From DOZZ01 sp963792655 (GTDB lineage: Bacteria; Acidobacteriota; Terriglobia; Bryobacterales; Bryobacteraceae), in NCBI GenBank assembly GCA_963792655.1, contig CAWBWU010000001.1, forward strand, positions 1-64,000: a stretch of 64,000 bases of DNA, in the 5' to 3' direction. Position 1 is the first letter of the stretch. Each line of letters starts with the position of its first letter. Under the pieces are notes generated by a model. It had not been told where the DNA came from. It did not search any database and was given only the letters and a program-made list of their open reading frames with translations. The position numbers were made by a program, and so were the translations under genes. Shown here piece after piece: positions 34,840 through 43,913 of the stretch.

Positions 34840-35649
34840 ATGCGCCGCTCGCCGTTCGTTCGGGTTTTCGTTTACATCGCTGTTACGGCTTTGATCCTGG
34901 TAGGGGCTTATTACGTTTCGCAGGGCCGCTTGACGCTGCCCAACAGCGGTGCGCGAGAGCCGGATCATGACCAGCACGCCCAGGCGGAATTTCCACCGCC
35001 GCCGATGAGCGGGATGGAATCGACAGTGCCCACCGGATCGTTGGAGCCCGACCCGAACACGTTGCCCATGCCGCGTCCGGAAATGCCGGAGCCGCCCGCG
35101 ATTGCGGCCGACGCCAACAAGACCCCCGGGGCCAATGTGCCGCCGTTAGGGAATGTGAATGCAACGCCTCCGGGCGCAACTACAAGCAGTGCCACCGCTG
35201 CCGGCGTACTGCCGAATGTGAAGCTGGTTGCCCCGATCGAAGGCCTGCAGGCGAAAGATGTGCACGACATGTTCAACGATGCGCGCACCGGCCATCCACA
35301 TCACGCAATCGACATCATGGAGCCGCGCGGAACGCCCGTTCACGCGGTTGTCGAAGGAAATGTAGCGAAGCTGTTCACCAGCAAATACGGCGGCCTGACG
35401 GTTTATCAGTATGATGACGCCGGCAAGTATTGCTACTACTATGCGCATCTGGATCGCTATGCGCCCGGGTTAAAGGAAGGCATGCTGCTGCGGCCGGGCA
35501 CCGTGCTGGGCTATGTGGGATCGACGGGCGATGCCAATGCCAAAGCCCCGCATCTGCATTTCGCAGTGTTTCAGCTCGGGCCCGATAAGCATTGGTGGGA
35601 AGGCACCGCCGTCAATCCGTATCCGCTGCTGATGCAGACCGCGCATTGA
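34840..35649 (+). CDS. M23-family metallopeptidase, membrane-anchored
   Basis: 269 residues: N-terminal TM anchor (VFVYIAVTALILVGAYYVS), a Pro-rich linker (about 45-120), then the LytM domain. Zinc ligands are visible in GHPHHAIDIMEPRGTPV (first His and Asp) and APHLHFAVFQLG (HxH). It probably cleaves peptidoglycan cross-links, balancing the L,D-transpeptidase upstream; the two genes likely form an operon. Confidence 0.9.
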   Translation: MRRSPFVRVFVYIAVTALILVGAYYVSQGRLTLPNSGAREPDHDQHAQAEFPPPPMSGMESTVPTGSLEPDPNTLPMPRPEMPEPPAIAADANKTPGANVPPLGNVNATPPGATTSSATAAGVLPNVKLVAPIEGLQAKDVHDMFNDARTGHPHHAIDIMEPRGTPVHAVVEGNVAKLFTSKYGGLTVYQYDDAGKYCYYYAHLDRYAPGLKEGMLLRPGTVLGYVGSTGDANAKAPHLHFAVFQLGPDKHWWEGTAVNPYPLLMQTAH

Positions 35650-35670
35650 TATACTGGCGTGCGTTCCGAC

Positions 35671-36729
35671 ATGCCCGATAACAAATCCCGCCGTTCTTTT
35701 GTGAATTCAGCTCTGGCCGGCGCCGTTGCGCTGCCAATGGTCGCGCAGACCGCTCGCGACTGGAGCGGCAACACGCCAATCCGCTATCCCGATCCTGACG
35801 TTGTCGTTCTCGATAAGCGTTTCGGCAAGTACCGCATCGGCAACACTCCGATGCAGCGCCTGTATACCGGCTCGCTGTGGGCGGAAGGCCCGGCCTGGAA
35901 CGGCGTGGGGCGTTACCTGGTGTGGAGCGACATTCCGAATAACCGGCAGATGCGCTGGCTCGAAGAAGACGGCCATGTCAGCACCATGCGCTCGAACAGC
36001 AACAACTCCAATGGCAACACGTTCGACTATCAGGGCCGCCAGCTTTCGTGCGAACACCTCGGGCGCCGCGTCGTGCGTTACGAGCAAAACGGCAAGATCA
36101 CGGTGCTTGCCGATCGCTTCAATGGCAAGCCGTTCAATGCTCCCAACGACATTGTGGTGCACCCGAGCGGCGACATCTGGTTCACCGATCCGGGCTACGG
36201 AATTCTGGTCGCGTACGAAGGCGAACTCGCTCCGCTCGAATTGAAAGAAGCGGTCTATCGCATCGATGGCAAGACGGGCAAAATTTCGGTCGTGACCGAC
36301 GACATGTTCAAGCCCAACGGCTTGTGCTTTTCGCCGGATTACAAGAAGCTCTACATCGTCGACACCGGCTTCTCGCACTATCCCAAAGCGCCCAAGAACA
36401 TTCGCGTCTATGACGTGACCAGCGAAAAGCAGTTGCGCAACGGCAAAGAGTTCACATCGATGGAACTGGCCGGAAAAGGCATTGGCAACTCCGATGGAAT
36501 TCGCGCCGATATCGACGGCAATATCTGGTCCGCGGCGGCAGGCGTTGGTGCGGGTTACGACGGAGTGCACATCTTCGCGCCAAGTGGTGAACGCATCGGC
36601 ATGATTCTGCTGCCCGAGACTTGCGCGAACGTTTGCTTCGGCGGTCTGCGACGCAACCGGCTGTTTATGACGGCCGCGCAGTCAATCTACAGCGTTTACG
36701 TCGAGACGCAGGGCGCTCATATCTGTTAG
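35671..36729 (+). CDS. SMP-30/gluconolactonase-family protein
   Basis: 352 residues from ATG 35671; a GTG at 35659 is an alternative. An export signal with paired Arg (KSRRSFVNSALAGAVALPMVAQ) is followed by a six-bladed propeller: LWAEGPAWNGVGRYLVWSDI, APNDIVVHPSGDIWFTDPGYG, MFKPNGLCFSPDYKKLYIVDTG, GNSDGIRADIDGNIWSAA. The Glu of AEGP, the Asn of PNDI and the Asp of SDGI fit the metal-site residues of gluconolactonase-like enzymes. Lactone hydrolysis upstream of sugar-acid breakdown would match the nearby garD. Confidence 0.9.
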   Translation: MPDNKSRRSFVNSALAGAVALPMVAQTARDWSGNTPIRYPDPDVVVLDKRFGKYRIGNTPMQRLYTGSLWAEGPAWNGVGRYLVWSDIPNNRQMRWLEEDGHVSTMRSNSNNSNGNTFDYQGRQLSCEHLGRRVVRYEQNGKITVLADRFNGKPFNAPNDIVVHPSGDIWFTDPGYGILVAYEGELAPLELKEAVYRIDGKTGKISVVTDDMFKPNGLCFSPDYKKLYIVDTGFSHYPKAPKNIRVYDVTSEKQLRNGKEFTSMELAGKGIGNSDGIRADIDGNIWSAAAGVGAGYDGVHIFAPSGERIGMILLPETCANVCFGGLRRNRLFMTAAQSIYSVYVETQGAHIC

Positions 36730-36731
36730 GT

Positions 36732-37535
36732 CTGTACATCGCGGCGTACCACTTTTGCTTCGCCCCGCTGGAACCGGTGCGCTTCCCGCGCTATAAAGCA
36801 GGTAACGTCTTGCGTGGTGCGCTCGGCACTGTTTTGCGCGAAAGTGCCGATTATGAGCGCGTCTTTGCACCGAAGTTAGCTAATGGGCCAAGCGGATTGA
36901 AAGATCCGCCGCGGCCTTTCATCTTTCGTTGTGGTCATCTGAATGGTGCTCGGTTCGGTCGGGGCAAGGGCTTCTGCTTCGACGTCCATTTGTTCAGTGC
37001 GCAGCATCCGATTGAATTGTTTTACGAAGCATTCAAAAGGCTGGGGGACACCGGTTTAGGCATCGAGCGCGGACGCGCCCGGCTGAAGCTAATGGTTGAT
37101 ATACCTGTTACCTTCGATACTTACGCTGAAGACATCACAAAACTTCGCATTCAGTTCATCACACCAACGGAGCTGCGGGAGTCAGAAAGTAACGCGCCAT
37201 CGTTCGCAGAAGTGTTCAAGCGAGCCCGCGACCGGGTGTCTTCGCTAGCTACGATTTACGGTGATGGCATGCCGGATCTCGATTACGCAGGACTAGGCGC
37301 GCGCGCTGAGTTGATTGAGACGGTCGCGTCCGACTTGCGCTTTATCGATGCGGAACGCAAGAGCACACGCACCGGACAAGTTCATCCTATCGGGGGCTTC
37401 ATCGGCAGCGTGGACTACGCGGGTCCACTGACTGAGTTCATGCCGATTCTCACAGCGGCAGTTTGGACGGGCGTAGGGCGCCACACTGTCTGGGGTCAGG
37501 GCGAGATTCGGCTGGACTGCGGTCTGGCGCAATGA
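36732..37535 (+). CDS. Orphan Cas6-like CRISPR RNA endoribonuclease
   Basis: About 267 residues. The C-terminus has the RAMP glycine-rich loop of Cas6 (TAAVWTGVGRHTVWGQGEIRL) after IGGFIGSVDYAGPL. The N-terminal domain starts YHFCFAPLEPVRFPRYKAGNVLRGALG and continues PPRPFIFRCGHLNG and KGFCFDVHLFSA, all typical of Cas6 (PF10040). Cas6 cuts pre-crRNA. No ATG, GTG or TTG precedes the conserved part outside the SMP-30 gene; CTG 36732 is a guess, TTG 36621 (overlapping by 109 bases) and GTG 36777 (too short) are others. There is no CRISPR array or other cas gene in view. The stop overlaps the amidohydrolase start (ATGA). Confidence 0.75.
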   Translation: MYIAAYHFCFAPLEPVRFPRYKAGNVLRGALGTVLRESADYERVFAPKLANGPSGLKDPPRPFIFRCGHLNGARFGRGKGFCFDVHLFSAQHPIELFYEAFKRLGDTGLGIERGRARLKLMVDIPVTFDTYAEDITKLRIQFITPTELRESESNAPSFAEVFKRARDRVSSLATIYGDGMPDLDYAGLGARAELIETVASDLRFIDAERKSTRTGQVHPIGGFIGSVDYAGPLTEFMPILTAAVWTGVGRHTVWGQGEIRLDCGLAQ

Positions 37536-38788
37536 ACGCCGCCCGCTTGTGGATCGCTGTATTATGCGCATCCGCGACGTTGTCGGCCGAAGTCATCGCG
37601 ATCACGGCGGGTACCGTGGTCGATCCAGCGGGCGGTACACAAAGTCGCAACCAGATTATCCTGGTCGAAGACGGCAAGATCAAAGTAATCGGATCGTCAA
37701 TTCTCATTCCCACAGGTGCGGCGAAGATCGACTTATCGAACGAAACCGTGCTACCTGGTCTGATCGATGCTCACACGCATCTGCTCGCTACGGTCGATCC
37801 TAAGTGGGACTTAGGTGACTTCTGGATCATGTCACTGCAGCGGCGCGCCGGGTTCCGCATGGCACAAGGCGTTAAGCACGCGCTGGAGATGCTCGAGAGT
37901 GGCTTCACTACGGTGCGCGACGTGGGCAACGCCGGCGACTATCTTGACGCCGATCTCGACAAGTCCATTCGTTTCGGCATGGTGCCCGGGCCAACGATGG
38001 TGTTTGCGGGCCGCATCATCGCACCGTATGGCGGTCAGTTCTGGGACACTCCCGCCGACGCCAGGCTGTTAGAAAACCCTGAATACCGTTTTGCCGATTC
38101 ACACGATGAATTGCGCAAAGCCGTTCGCGAAAATCTGTACTGGGGCGCGGGCGTGATCAAAATCGTCGTCGATGGCCAGCGCTATCGTTACTCCGCCGAA
38201 GACATTCGCTTCGTCGTCGAAGAAGCCTCGCGCGCGGGAGTGAAGGTTGCGGCGCATGTGCAGACCGAGCCTGGGGCTCGCGCCGCAATCGAAGCGGGAG
38301 TTGCGTCTATTGAACACGGATGGGTGTTGAGTGATGACGACCTCGCGCTGGCCAAGAAGAATCATGTCACGCTCGTCAGCACTGATTTCACAATCGAATC
38401 GCTGATGGCAAATGGGATGGACGCCGACCAGGCAAAACGAACGCATGACCGCTACGTCGTGCGGCTGAAGCGGGCATCACAAGCAGGAGTCAGCATTGTG
38501 TTCGGAACCGACATCATGTCCGACGTGAAAGGGAAGACGCGCGGGCAGGCTGCCATCGGCTATATCGAGAGCTTTACCGAAGCTGGCATTACTCCGCTCG
38601 AAACGTTGAGGGCGATGACTTCACGCGCGGCAGACCTGCTCGGAATAGCTGCGGAACGCGGTGCGCTGCGGCCGGGTATGGCGGCCGACATCGTAGCTAC
38701 GCCGGTCAACCCGCTCCGCGACGTGAACGGCTTGCGGCAAATTGATTTCGTGATGAAGAACGGCCAGGCCTATCGCCAGCCTAAGTAA
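37532..38788 (+). CDS. Amidohydrolase, imidazolonepropionase-like
   Basis: 418 residues from ATG 37532 with signal peptide (LWIAVLCASATLSAEV). Amidohydrolase barrel: GTVVDPAGG at the start, metal motif VLPGLIDAHTHLLA, a lysine candidate in WGAGVIKIVVDGQ, His in VAAHVQTEPGA and IEHGWVL, and Asp in VFGTDIMSD. Family members include exported prolidase-like and Xaa-Arg dipeptidases; the substrate is not readable. It is translationally coupled to the Cas6-like gene and overlaps convergently with garD by 8 bases. Confidence 0.9.
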   Translation: MNAARLWIAVLCASATLSAEVIAITAGTVVDPAGGTQSRNQIILVEDGKIKVIGSSILIPTGAAKIDLSNETVLPGLIDAHTHLLATVDPKWDLGDFWIMSLQRRAGFRMAQGVKHALEMLESGFTTVRDVGNAGDYLDADLDKSIRFGMVPGPTMVFAGRIIAPYGGQFWDTPADARLLENPEYRFADSHDELRKAVRENLYWGAGVIKIVVDGQRYRYSAEDIRFVVEEASRAGVKVAAHVQTEPGARAAIEAGVASIEHGWVLSDDDLALAKKNHVTLVSTDFTIESLMANGMDADQAKRTHDRYVVRLKRASQAGVSIVFGTDIMSDVKGKTRGQAAIGYIESFTEAGITPLETLRAMTSRAADLLGIAAERGALRPGMAADIVATPVNPLRDVNGLRQIDFVMKNGQAYRQPK

Positions 38789-40301
38789 CAGGGCCGGGGT
38801 TGAACGGGCTTAACGTATTGCCCAAACGCCAGTGCTCAGCCCAGGTGCGTTTGCGGCCGCTGGCGACATCGAGCAGATAGCGAAAGATTTCCCAACCGGT
38901 TTGTTCGATCGACCGATCGCCGGTGGCGATCCCCCCTGCGTCGATATCGATCAGGTCATGCCACCGTTCCGCGAGCGCGGTGCGTGACGAAACTTTGATC
39001 ACCGGCACCATCGAGAGCCCGTAGGGAGTGCCTTCACCGGTAGTGAAGATATGCAGGTTCATCGAAGCAAGTTGCTGCGTGCCGCAGATGAAGTCGCTCG
39101 CCGGCGTGGCGGCAAATACCAGGCCTTTCGACGAGACCTTCTCGCCATGTGTCGCGACTGCGCTCAATGCCGTGCTGCCGGCCTTCGCGATCGAACCCAG
39201 TGCTTTCTCGACCACGTTCGCGAGCCCGCCGCGCTTGTTGCCGGGCGTCGGGTTCGCGCTGCGGTCGGCGTCGCCTTTGGCCAGATACTCGTCATACCAT
39301 CGCATCTCGCGAATCAGATCGAGCGCGACTTCACGCGTCGCCGCGCGCGGAGTGAGCAGATGCACCGCGTCACGCACCTCCGTCACTTCCGAGAACATGA
39401 CTGTGGCGCCAGCGCGCACCAGCAAGTCCGCGGCGTAACCTACCGCGGGATTGCACGTAACTCCGGAAAATGCGTCGCTGCCACCGCACTGCAGGCCCAC
39501 TATGAGATCACTCGCATCGCATGTTACTCGCACGCGCCGGTTGAGCTGATCCAGACGGCGCTCGGCCGCAGTCATGATTGCGTTTACGGTGTCGGCAAAC
39601 CCAAGCTGGTCTTGTAAGCGGACGATGTTCGGCGGATCAAGCACGCTCAGCTCCGCCGAAAACAGGCGCTGAGGTTGTAACTTCTCGCAGCCGAGGCTCA
39701 CGATGAGCGGTTGTCCGCCAAGGTTCGCGTGCAGGCTGATGTGCTTCAACGTGCGGATGGGAATCGCCGCGCCCGGTGCATCGATCGCCACGCCACAGCC
39801 GTAGGAATGTGTGATCGCGACGGCATCGTCCACGTTCGGAAAGCGCGGCAGGAGTTCGGCCTGGATACGGCGGATCGCAAAGTCAACGGTCGGCGCGACG
39901 CATTGCACCGTAGTCGTGATGCCCAGCAGGTTACGGGTCGCGACACTTCCGTCCGCGTTGCGGAAACCTTCAAACGTGTAACCTTCTAGCGCAGGCAGCG
40001 GCGCCGGTGTAGCGGTTGCAAGCTGCAGATTGTCGAGCGCGGGAGCAGGCGGCACGTCGATCATCTGTTCGCGCAGCCAGGAGCCTGCGGGCACGTTACG
40101 GTTCACCGTTCCGATGTGCTGGCCATAGCGGATGACTGGCTCACCTGCGGCGATATCGCCAAGCGTCACCTTGTGCGATTGCGGAATGCTCTCGCGCGCG
40201 GTCAGGCCGCCTGGAAACTCATCGCCCGCGCGGACACCCTCGGCGTTCGCGATGATCGCAACGTTGTCGAGCTCGTGAACGCGAACATAGCGCGGACTCA
40301 T
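38781..40301 (-). CDS. garD: Galactarate dehydratase
   Basis: 506 residues, close to E. coli GarD throughout. An N-terminal SAF domain (VRVHELDNVAIIANAEGVRAGDEFPGGL) is followed by the catalytic domain with EGYTFEGFRNADGSVATRNLLGI, SYGCGVAIDAPGA, GCEKLQP, LQCGGSDAFSGVTCNPAVGYA, MFSEVTEVRDAVHLLTPRA and SANPTPGNKRGGLANVVEKALGSI. GarD uses a metal to dehydrate galactarate to 5-keto-4-deoxyglucarate. UxaA altronate dehydratase is related, but the ending and MFSEVTEVRDA form favour GarD. The GT2 gene precedes it with ATGA overlap. Confidence 0.88.
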   Translation of the reverse strand: MSPRYVRVHELDNVAIIANAEGVRAGDEFPGGLTARESIPQSHKVTLGDIAAGEPVIRYGQHIGTVNRNVPAGSWLREQMIDVPPAPALDNLQLATATPAPLPALEGYTFEGFRNADGSVATRNLLGITTTVQCVAPTVDFAIRRIQAELLPRFPNVDDAVAITHSYGCGVAIDAPGAAIPIRTLKHISLHANLGGQPLIVSLGCEKLQPQRLFSAELSVLDPPNIVRLQDQLGFADTVNAIMTAAERRLDQLNRRVRVTCDASDLIVGLQCGGSDAFSGVTCNPAVGYAADLLVRAGATVMFSEVTEVRDAVHLLTPRAATREVALDLIREMRWYDEYLAKGDADRSANPTPGNKRGGLANVVEKALGSIAKAGSTALSAVATHGEKVSSKGLVFAATPASDFICGTQQLASMNLHIFTTGEGTPYGLSMVPVIKVSSRTALAERWHDLIDIDAGGIATGDRSIEQTGWEIFRYLLDVASGRKRTWAEHWRLGNTLSPFNPGPVT

Positions 40302-41092
40302 GACGGCAACTTGAGGCGGAACAGACCGTTGAAGTGCCGCGCAGGATTGAACCTATACATCATCTGCTCGATGCGTTCGCGCCAGGGCGGCATTACGGTA
40401 ATTCCCGCGCGTTGAATCTTCTGCCGTACGCGACCCAGGTTCATCCTCGCCAGCTCTGCATGACGGCCCGAACCGGTGATCGATTCCGGGTACAGCCGGA
40501 AATCGCCAATCACATGATCGGTATAGCCGAAGCGTGCGCCCGCCAGCGCCATATCGACCACCAGTTCCGAGTCCCACGAGACGCGGTTCGCGACGTTAAA
40601 GCCGCCTGCACGTTCGAATATCGCGCGGCGGAAAAATGTCGACTGCTGCCAGAAGAAGCATGCACCGGCCGCAAACTTGCGCAAGTCAACGCGATCCGGA
40701 AAGCGCCCGCGGCGATGCGGAACGCCATCGCTGCCAATCACTCTTAAACCGCCGAGCAGAACGTCAACTGCAGGATGCTCGGTGAAGTAGCGAGACACAA
40801 AGTCGAGACCACCGGGAACAAAAACATCATCGGCGTTCAAGTAGCCGAGCACGTCGCCTCCCGCCATTGCAAAGCCTTTGTTGAGACCATCCGCCGGACC
40901 ATCATCCGGCTCCAGAATGATGCCGGTGAACCGGCCGGAGTAGCGCGCGATGATTTCGCGCGAATCATCGGTGCTGCCGGGATCGACGACGACATAGCTC
41001 AATTCATGCGGCGGCGACAAGCGTACCGATTCAATCGCCGCCGGCAGATACGTAGCTTGGTTGAACGAGAGTGTGACGATACCCAGCTTCAT
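40298..41092 (-). CDS. GT2-family glycosyltransferase
   Basis: 264 residues from ATG 41092; the ORF extends upstream but MKLGIVTLSFNQATYLPAAIESV is the usual start. GT-A motifs: YVVVDPGSTDDS, EPDDGPADGLNKGFAMAGGDVLGYLNADDVFVPGG with the LNADD metal site, and a catalytic-base region VSWDSELVVDMALAGARF. It likely adds a sugar to a cell-surface glycan. It overlaps garD (ATGA, 40298-40301) and the upstream GT4 gene (41089-41092), so three genes are coupled. Confidence 0.9.
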   Translation of the reverse strand: MKLGIVTLSFNQATYLPAAIESVRLSPPHELSYVVVDPGSTDDSREIIARYSGRFTGIILEPDDGPADGLNKGFAMAGGDVLGYLNADDVFVPGGLDFVSRYFTEHPAVDVLLGGLRVIGSDGVPHRRGRFPDRVDLRKFAAGACFFWQQSTFFRRAIFERAGGFNVANRVSWDSELVVDMALAGARFGYTDHVIGDFRLYPESITGSGRHAELARMNLGRVRQKIQRAGITVMPPWRERIEQMMYRFNPARHFNGLFRLKLPS

Positions 41093-42267
41093 GCCGTCAC
41101 AGCGGCGCCCGGCGCTGCGATGCGTTGTTGCAGAGCGTCGGTCAGGTGCCGTGTCACTACCGGCAGATGGAAGCACTCTTCGAAACAACGGACTGCATTC
41201 TGCTGCATACGCGCGAATTCACCGGGCGGCAAATCCAGGTAGCGTTTGAGCGCTGCCGTCGTCTCCTCCACGGTGTCGCTGCCGACGATCGCCGCGCCGT
41301 GGATGTAGATCTCGCGCCAGATGTTTACCTTGTCCGTGATCACCACAGGCTGTCCGTACGCTAATGATTCAACGATCGAAAGTCCGAAGTTCTCGGTATG
41401 CGAAGACAGGACAAACACACCGCCCGAGTGGCGCGCCCCGGCGCGGAGTTGCTCTGAAATGACGCCAGCCCACACAATGCGATCCGCTACGCCAAGTTCG
41501 CGCGCCTGTGCCTCCAGGGCCTTTCGTTCGGTCGCAAGTTCCGGTCCGGTAATAAAGAGCATGAAGTCCGGATAACTGGCAGCAAGGTTGCCCAAAGCCG
41601 CGATGAGCAGATCGAGCCCCTTCGTTGGATGAACACGCCCGATGAAGACAGCCAGCCGCTTGTCACGCAACTGCGGATAGGTGTTGAAGAACAAGTCGCG
41701 ATACTGGATGTCCGAAGGATCAGGACGCGTCGTACCCAGCGGCGCAATGATCGTCTTCGCTTCGTACGGATGGAACGAACTGCGCGCGAGAACCTCTTCA
41801 TGGTGCGTGGTGAAGATGACGCCGGCTGCGTCGCGCATGATCTGGTACGCCCACCGCTTCCAGTACATGGTCTTCTTCAGATGCTTGAGCTTGTATCGCT
41901 CGAACCACGGCGAGAGCATGCCATGCGTGTAAACAAAGTAGGGTGTGCGGCCGCCACGCAGGCCGCGCCAGCCGCCGAGACACGCATAGTCCCAGATGCC
42001 GTGCAGGATTACCGCGTCGTAGTTGTCGCGGTGCTCGCGCATCCACGTCATCAGCTTGTTGTTGTACCCGTAGCTGCCGAGCTTTGATGGACCCAGCGCA
42101 ATCACCGGCGCTTTGATGCGCTCGAACCACGACTGGCCTGGCGTCTCGAGCGTGACAACGTCCACCTGCAACCCTTGACGCACCTGCTCGCCGGTAAAGG
42201 AGCGCACCACTTCTACGGTGCCGCCCTGATGGGGATCGAGTGAGTTGATCACGTGCAGCAAGCGCAT
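41089..42267 (-). CDS. GT4-family glycosyltransferase
   Basis: 392 residues. GT-B fold: MRLLHVINSLDPHQGGTVEVVRSF is the acceptor side, VIFTTHHEE and LRDKRLAVFIGRVHPTKGLDLLIAAL the linker and donor start, and SSHTENFGLSIVESLAYGQPVVITD the sugar-nucleotide site with the family Glu residues. Start ATG 42267. First gene of a coupled run GT4-GT2-garD; polysaccharide genes and a uronic-acid enzyme in one transcript may be chance. Confidence 0.9.
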   Translation of the reverse strand: MRLLHVINSLDPHQGGTVEVVRSFTGEQVRQGLQVDVVTLETPGQSWFERIKAPVIALGPSKLGSYGYNNKLMTWMREHRDNYDAVILHGIWDYACLGGWRGLRGGRTPYFVYTHGMLSPWFERYKLKHLKKTMYWKRWAYQIMRDAAGVIFTTHHEEVLARSSFHPYEAKTIIAPLGTTRPDPSDIQYRDLFFNTYPQLRDKRLAVFIGRVHPTKGLDLLIAALGNLAASYPDFMLFITGPELATERKALEAQARELGVADRIVWAGVISEQLRAGARHSGGVFVLSSHTENFGLSIVESLAYGQPVVITDKVNIWREIYIHGAAIVGSDTVEETTAALKRYLDLPPGEFARMQQNAVRCFEECFHLPVVTRHLTDALQQRIAAPGAAVTA

Positions 42268-42363
42268 CGCGGAACGGTGCCTTCAGTATAGGTCAGCCGA
42301 ACTGCGAAAGATTAGTCTCAGCCGCGTTTGCGCCGCATCTTGTAAGACTGGTGAGAATAGGAC

Positions 42364-42687
42364 ATGAGACCTAACCTCGACGCGATCGATCACGTTGCTG
42401 TGCCGGTGAAAGATGTTGCCGCTACCGTCGATTGGTATCGCAACACGTTTCAGTGCGCCGTCACTTACCAGGATGAGACTTGGGCCTTGCTGCGCTTCGC
42501 GAACGTAAGCCTTGCACTGGTTGTACCCGAGCAGCATCCGCCGCACCTCGGGATGGTCAGCACGGAAGCTGAACGTTTTGGCACGTTGAAGACTCACCGC
42601 GACGGAACGCGTTCGTGTTACGTCCAGGATCCGGCAGGGAACTCCGTGGAAATTCTTGCCGCCGACTCGATGCCGCCCGCCTCATGA
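42364..42687 (+). CDS. VOC-superfamily (glyoxalase-like) protein
   Basis: 107 residues, a single VOC module: AIDHVAVPVKDVAATVDWYRNTFQCAV with the first metal His, WALLRFANVSLALVVPEQH, HPPHLGMV with a His, and the end RSCYVQDPAGNSVEIL with the metal Glu. Works as a dimer with divalent metal. The reaction is unknown. Its end overlaps the FAD-enzyme start (ATGA). Confidence 0.85.
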   Translation: MRPNLDAIDHVAVPVKDVAATVDWYRNTFQCAVTYQDETWALLRFANVSLALVVPEQHPPHLGMVSTEAERFGTLKTHRDGTRSCYVQDPAGNSVEILAADSMPPAS

Positions 42688-43899
42688 GTGCAGATGTCCT
42701 GATCGTTGGCGCCGGCCTGGCGGGATTGAATTGCGCGCGCGAGTTGACGCGGCGCAACGTCAGCGTGGAAGTGCGCGAGGCATCCGATGCTGCCGGGCGG
42801 CCGTGTGCGCACCGACGCGGTCGATGGCTTTCTGCTCGATCGCGGCTTTCAGGTCATGCTGAGTGCGTACCCGGAGTGCCGCCGCGCGCTCGACTACGAT
42901 GCGTTAGATCTGCAGCCCTTCTACCCCGGCGCGCGGGTTCGCGTGAATGGTAAGTTTCATTTGCTGGGCGACCCCTGGCGCAAGCCCGGTTCCGCCTTCG
43001 AAACGCTGGTGAGCGGTGTTGGCTCACTCGGCGATAAATTTCGCATCGCATCGATGCGCAGCGCGGTTCAACATGACCCCTGGGCGCAACCTGAGGTCAC
43101 AACCATGCAGCGCTTGCGCAGCCACGGGTTTAGCGAGGCGTTCATCGGACGCTTCTTCCAGCCGTTCCTGAGCGGAATCTATCTGGAGACGGAACTGGAA
43201 ACCTCCAGCCGCATGTTTGAGTTCGTTTTTCGCATGATGGCCGATGGGGACACGGCGGTGCCGCGCTTCGGCATGAGTAAGATTGCTGAGCAACTCGCTG
43301 CTGCACTGCCCGCGGGCTGTCTGCAATTGAACCAACCGGTTGAGTCGATTGCCAATGGTCACGTAAGAGCAACGGTGATCGCGACGGACGGAGTCGATGC
43401 AGCGCGGCTAACAGGCGAACAGCACATTGCGCCCCAGTTTCGCGGAGTACAGACGCTCTATTTTGCAGCGGACCATGCTCCATCGAAAGAGCCCATCCTG
43501 TTTCTGGATGGCGATCACAAAGGACCGGTCAACAACTTCGCTGTGATGAGCGAGGTCTCGGGAGACTATGCTCCGCCTGGCGCCGCGTTGTGTTCCGCGA
43601 CGGTGCTCGATGGCCGCGGGCTGCCCGATGTCGATCTCGAATACGCAGTTCGCACCCAAATGACGGAATGGTTCGGACCAGCGGTTGCCCGGTGGAGGCA
43701 CCTGAAAACCTACCGCATTCCCCGCGCGGTACCCTCGCAGAAACCGCCATCGCTCACACCACCCGAGCGCGATGTACGTTTACGGCCTGGTGTTTATGTA
43801 TGCGGAGACTATCGCGACAACGCATCTATCAACGGCGCGCTGCAGAGCGGAAGGCGCGCAGCCGAAGCAGTGCTCGCAGACCTCTTTCCGAACGCCTAG
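42684..43899 (+). pseudogene. FAD-dependent amine oxidase/protoporphyrinogen-oxidase-like protein, frameshifted
   Basis: From ATG 42684 the frame gives the FAD-binding start SADVLIVGAGLAGLNCARELTRRNVSVEVREASDAAG. An extra C at about 42797 then breaks it. In the next frame GGRVRTDAVDGFLLDRGFQVM continues the GG motif (GGRxRT) and the protein runs to 43899, ending VYVCGDYRDNASINGALQSGRRAAEAVL, the second FAD contact. Length would be about 405. It resembles NAD(P)/FAD oxidoreductases of carotenoid or porphyrin type. Coupled to the VOC gene; single-base lesion. Confidence 0.82.
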
Positions 43900-43913
43900 G
43901 GCCTAGCCTTGTT

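Noticed and set aside
36000..38800. CRISPR array near the Cas6-like gene
   Set aside because: No regularly spaced direct repeats were seen here or elsewhere in the window.
39051..39617. Long plus-strand frames opposite garD and other genes
   Set aside because: Arg- and Cys-rich, no family resemblance; shadows of high-GC genes on the other strand.
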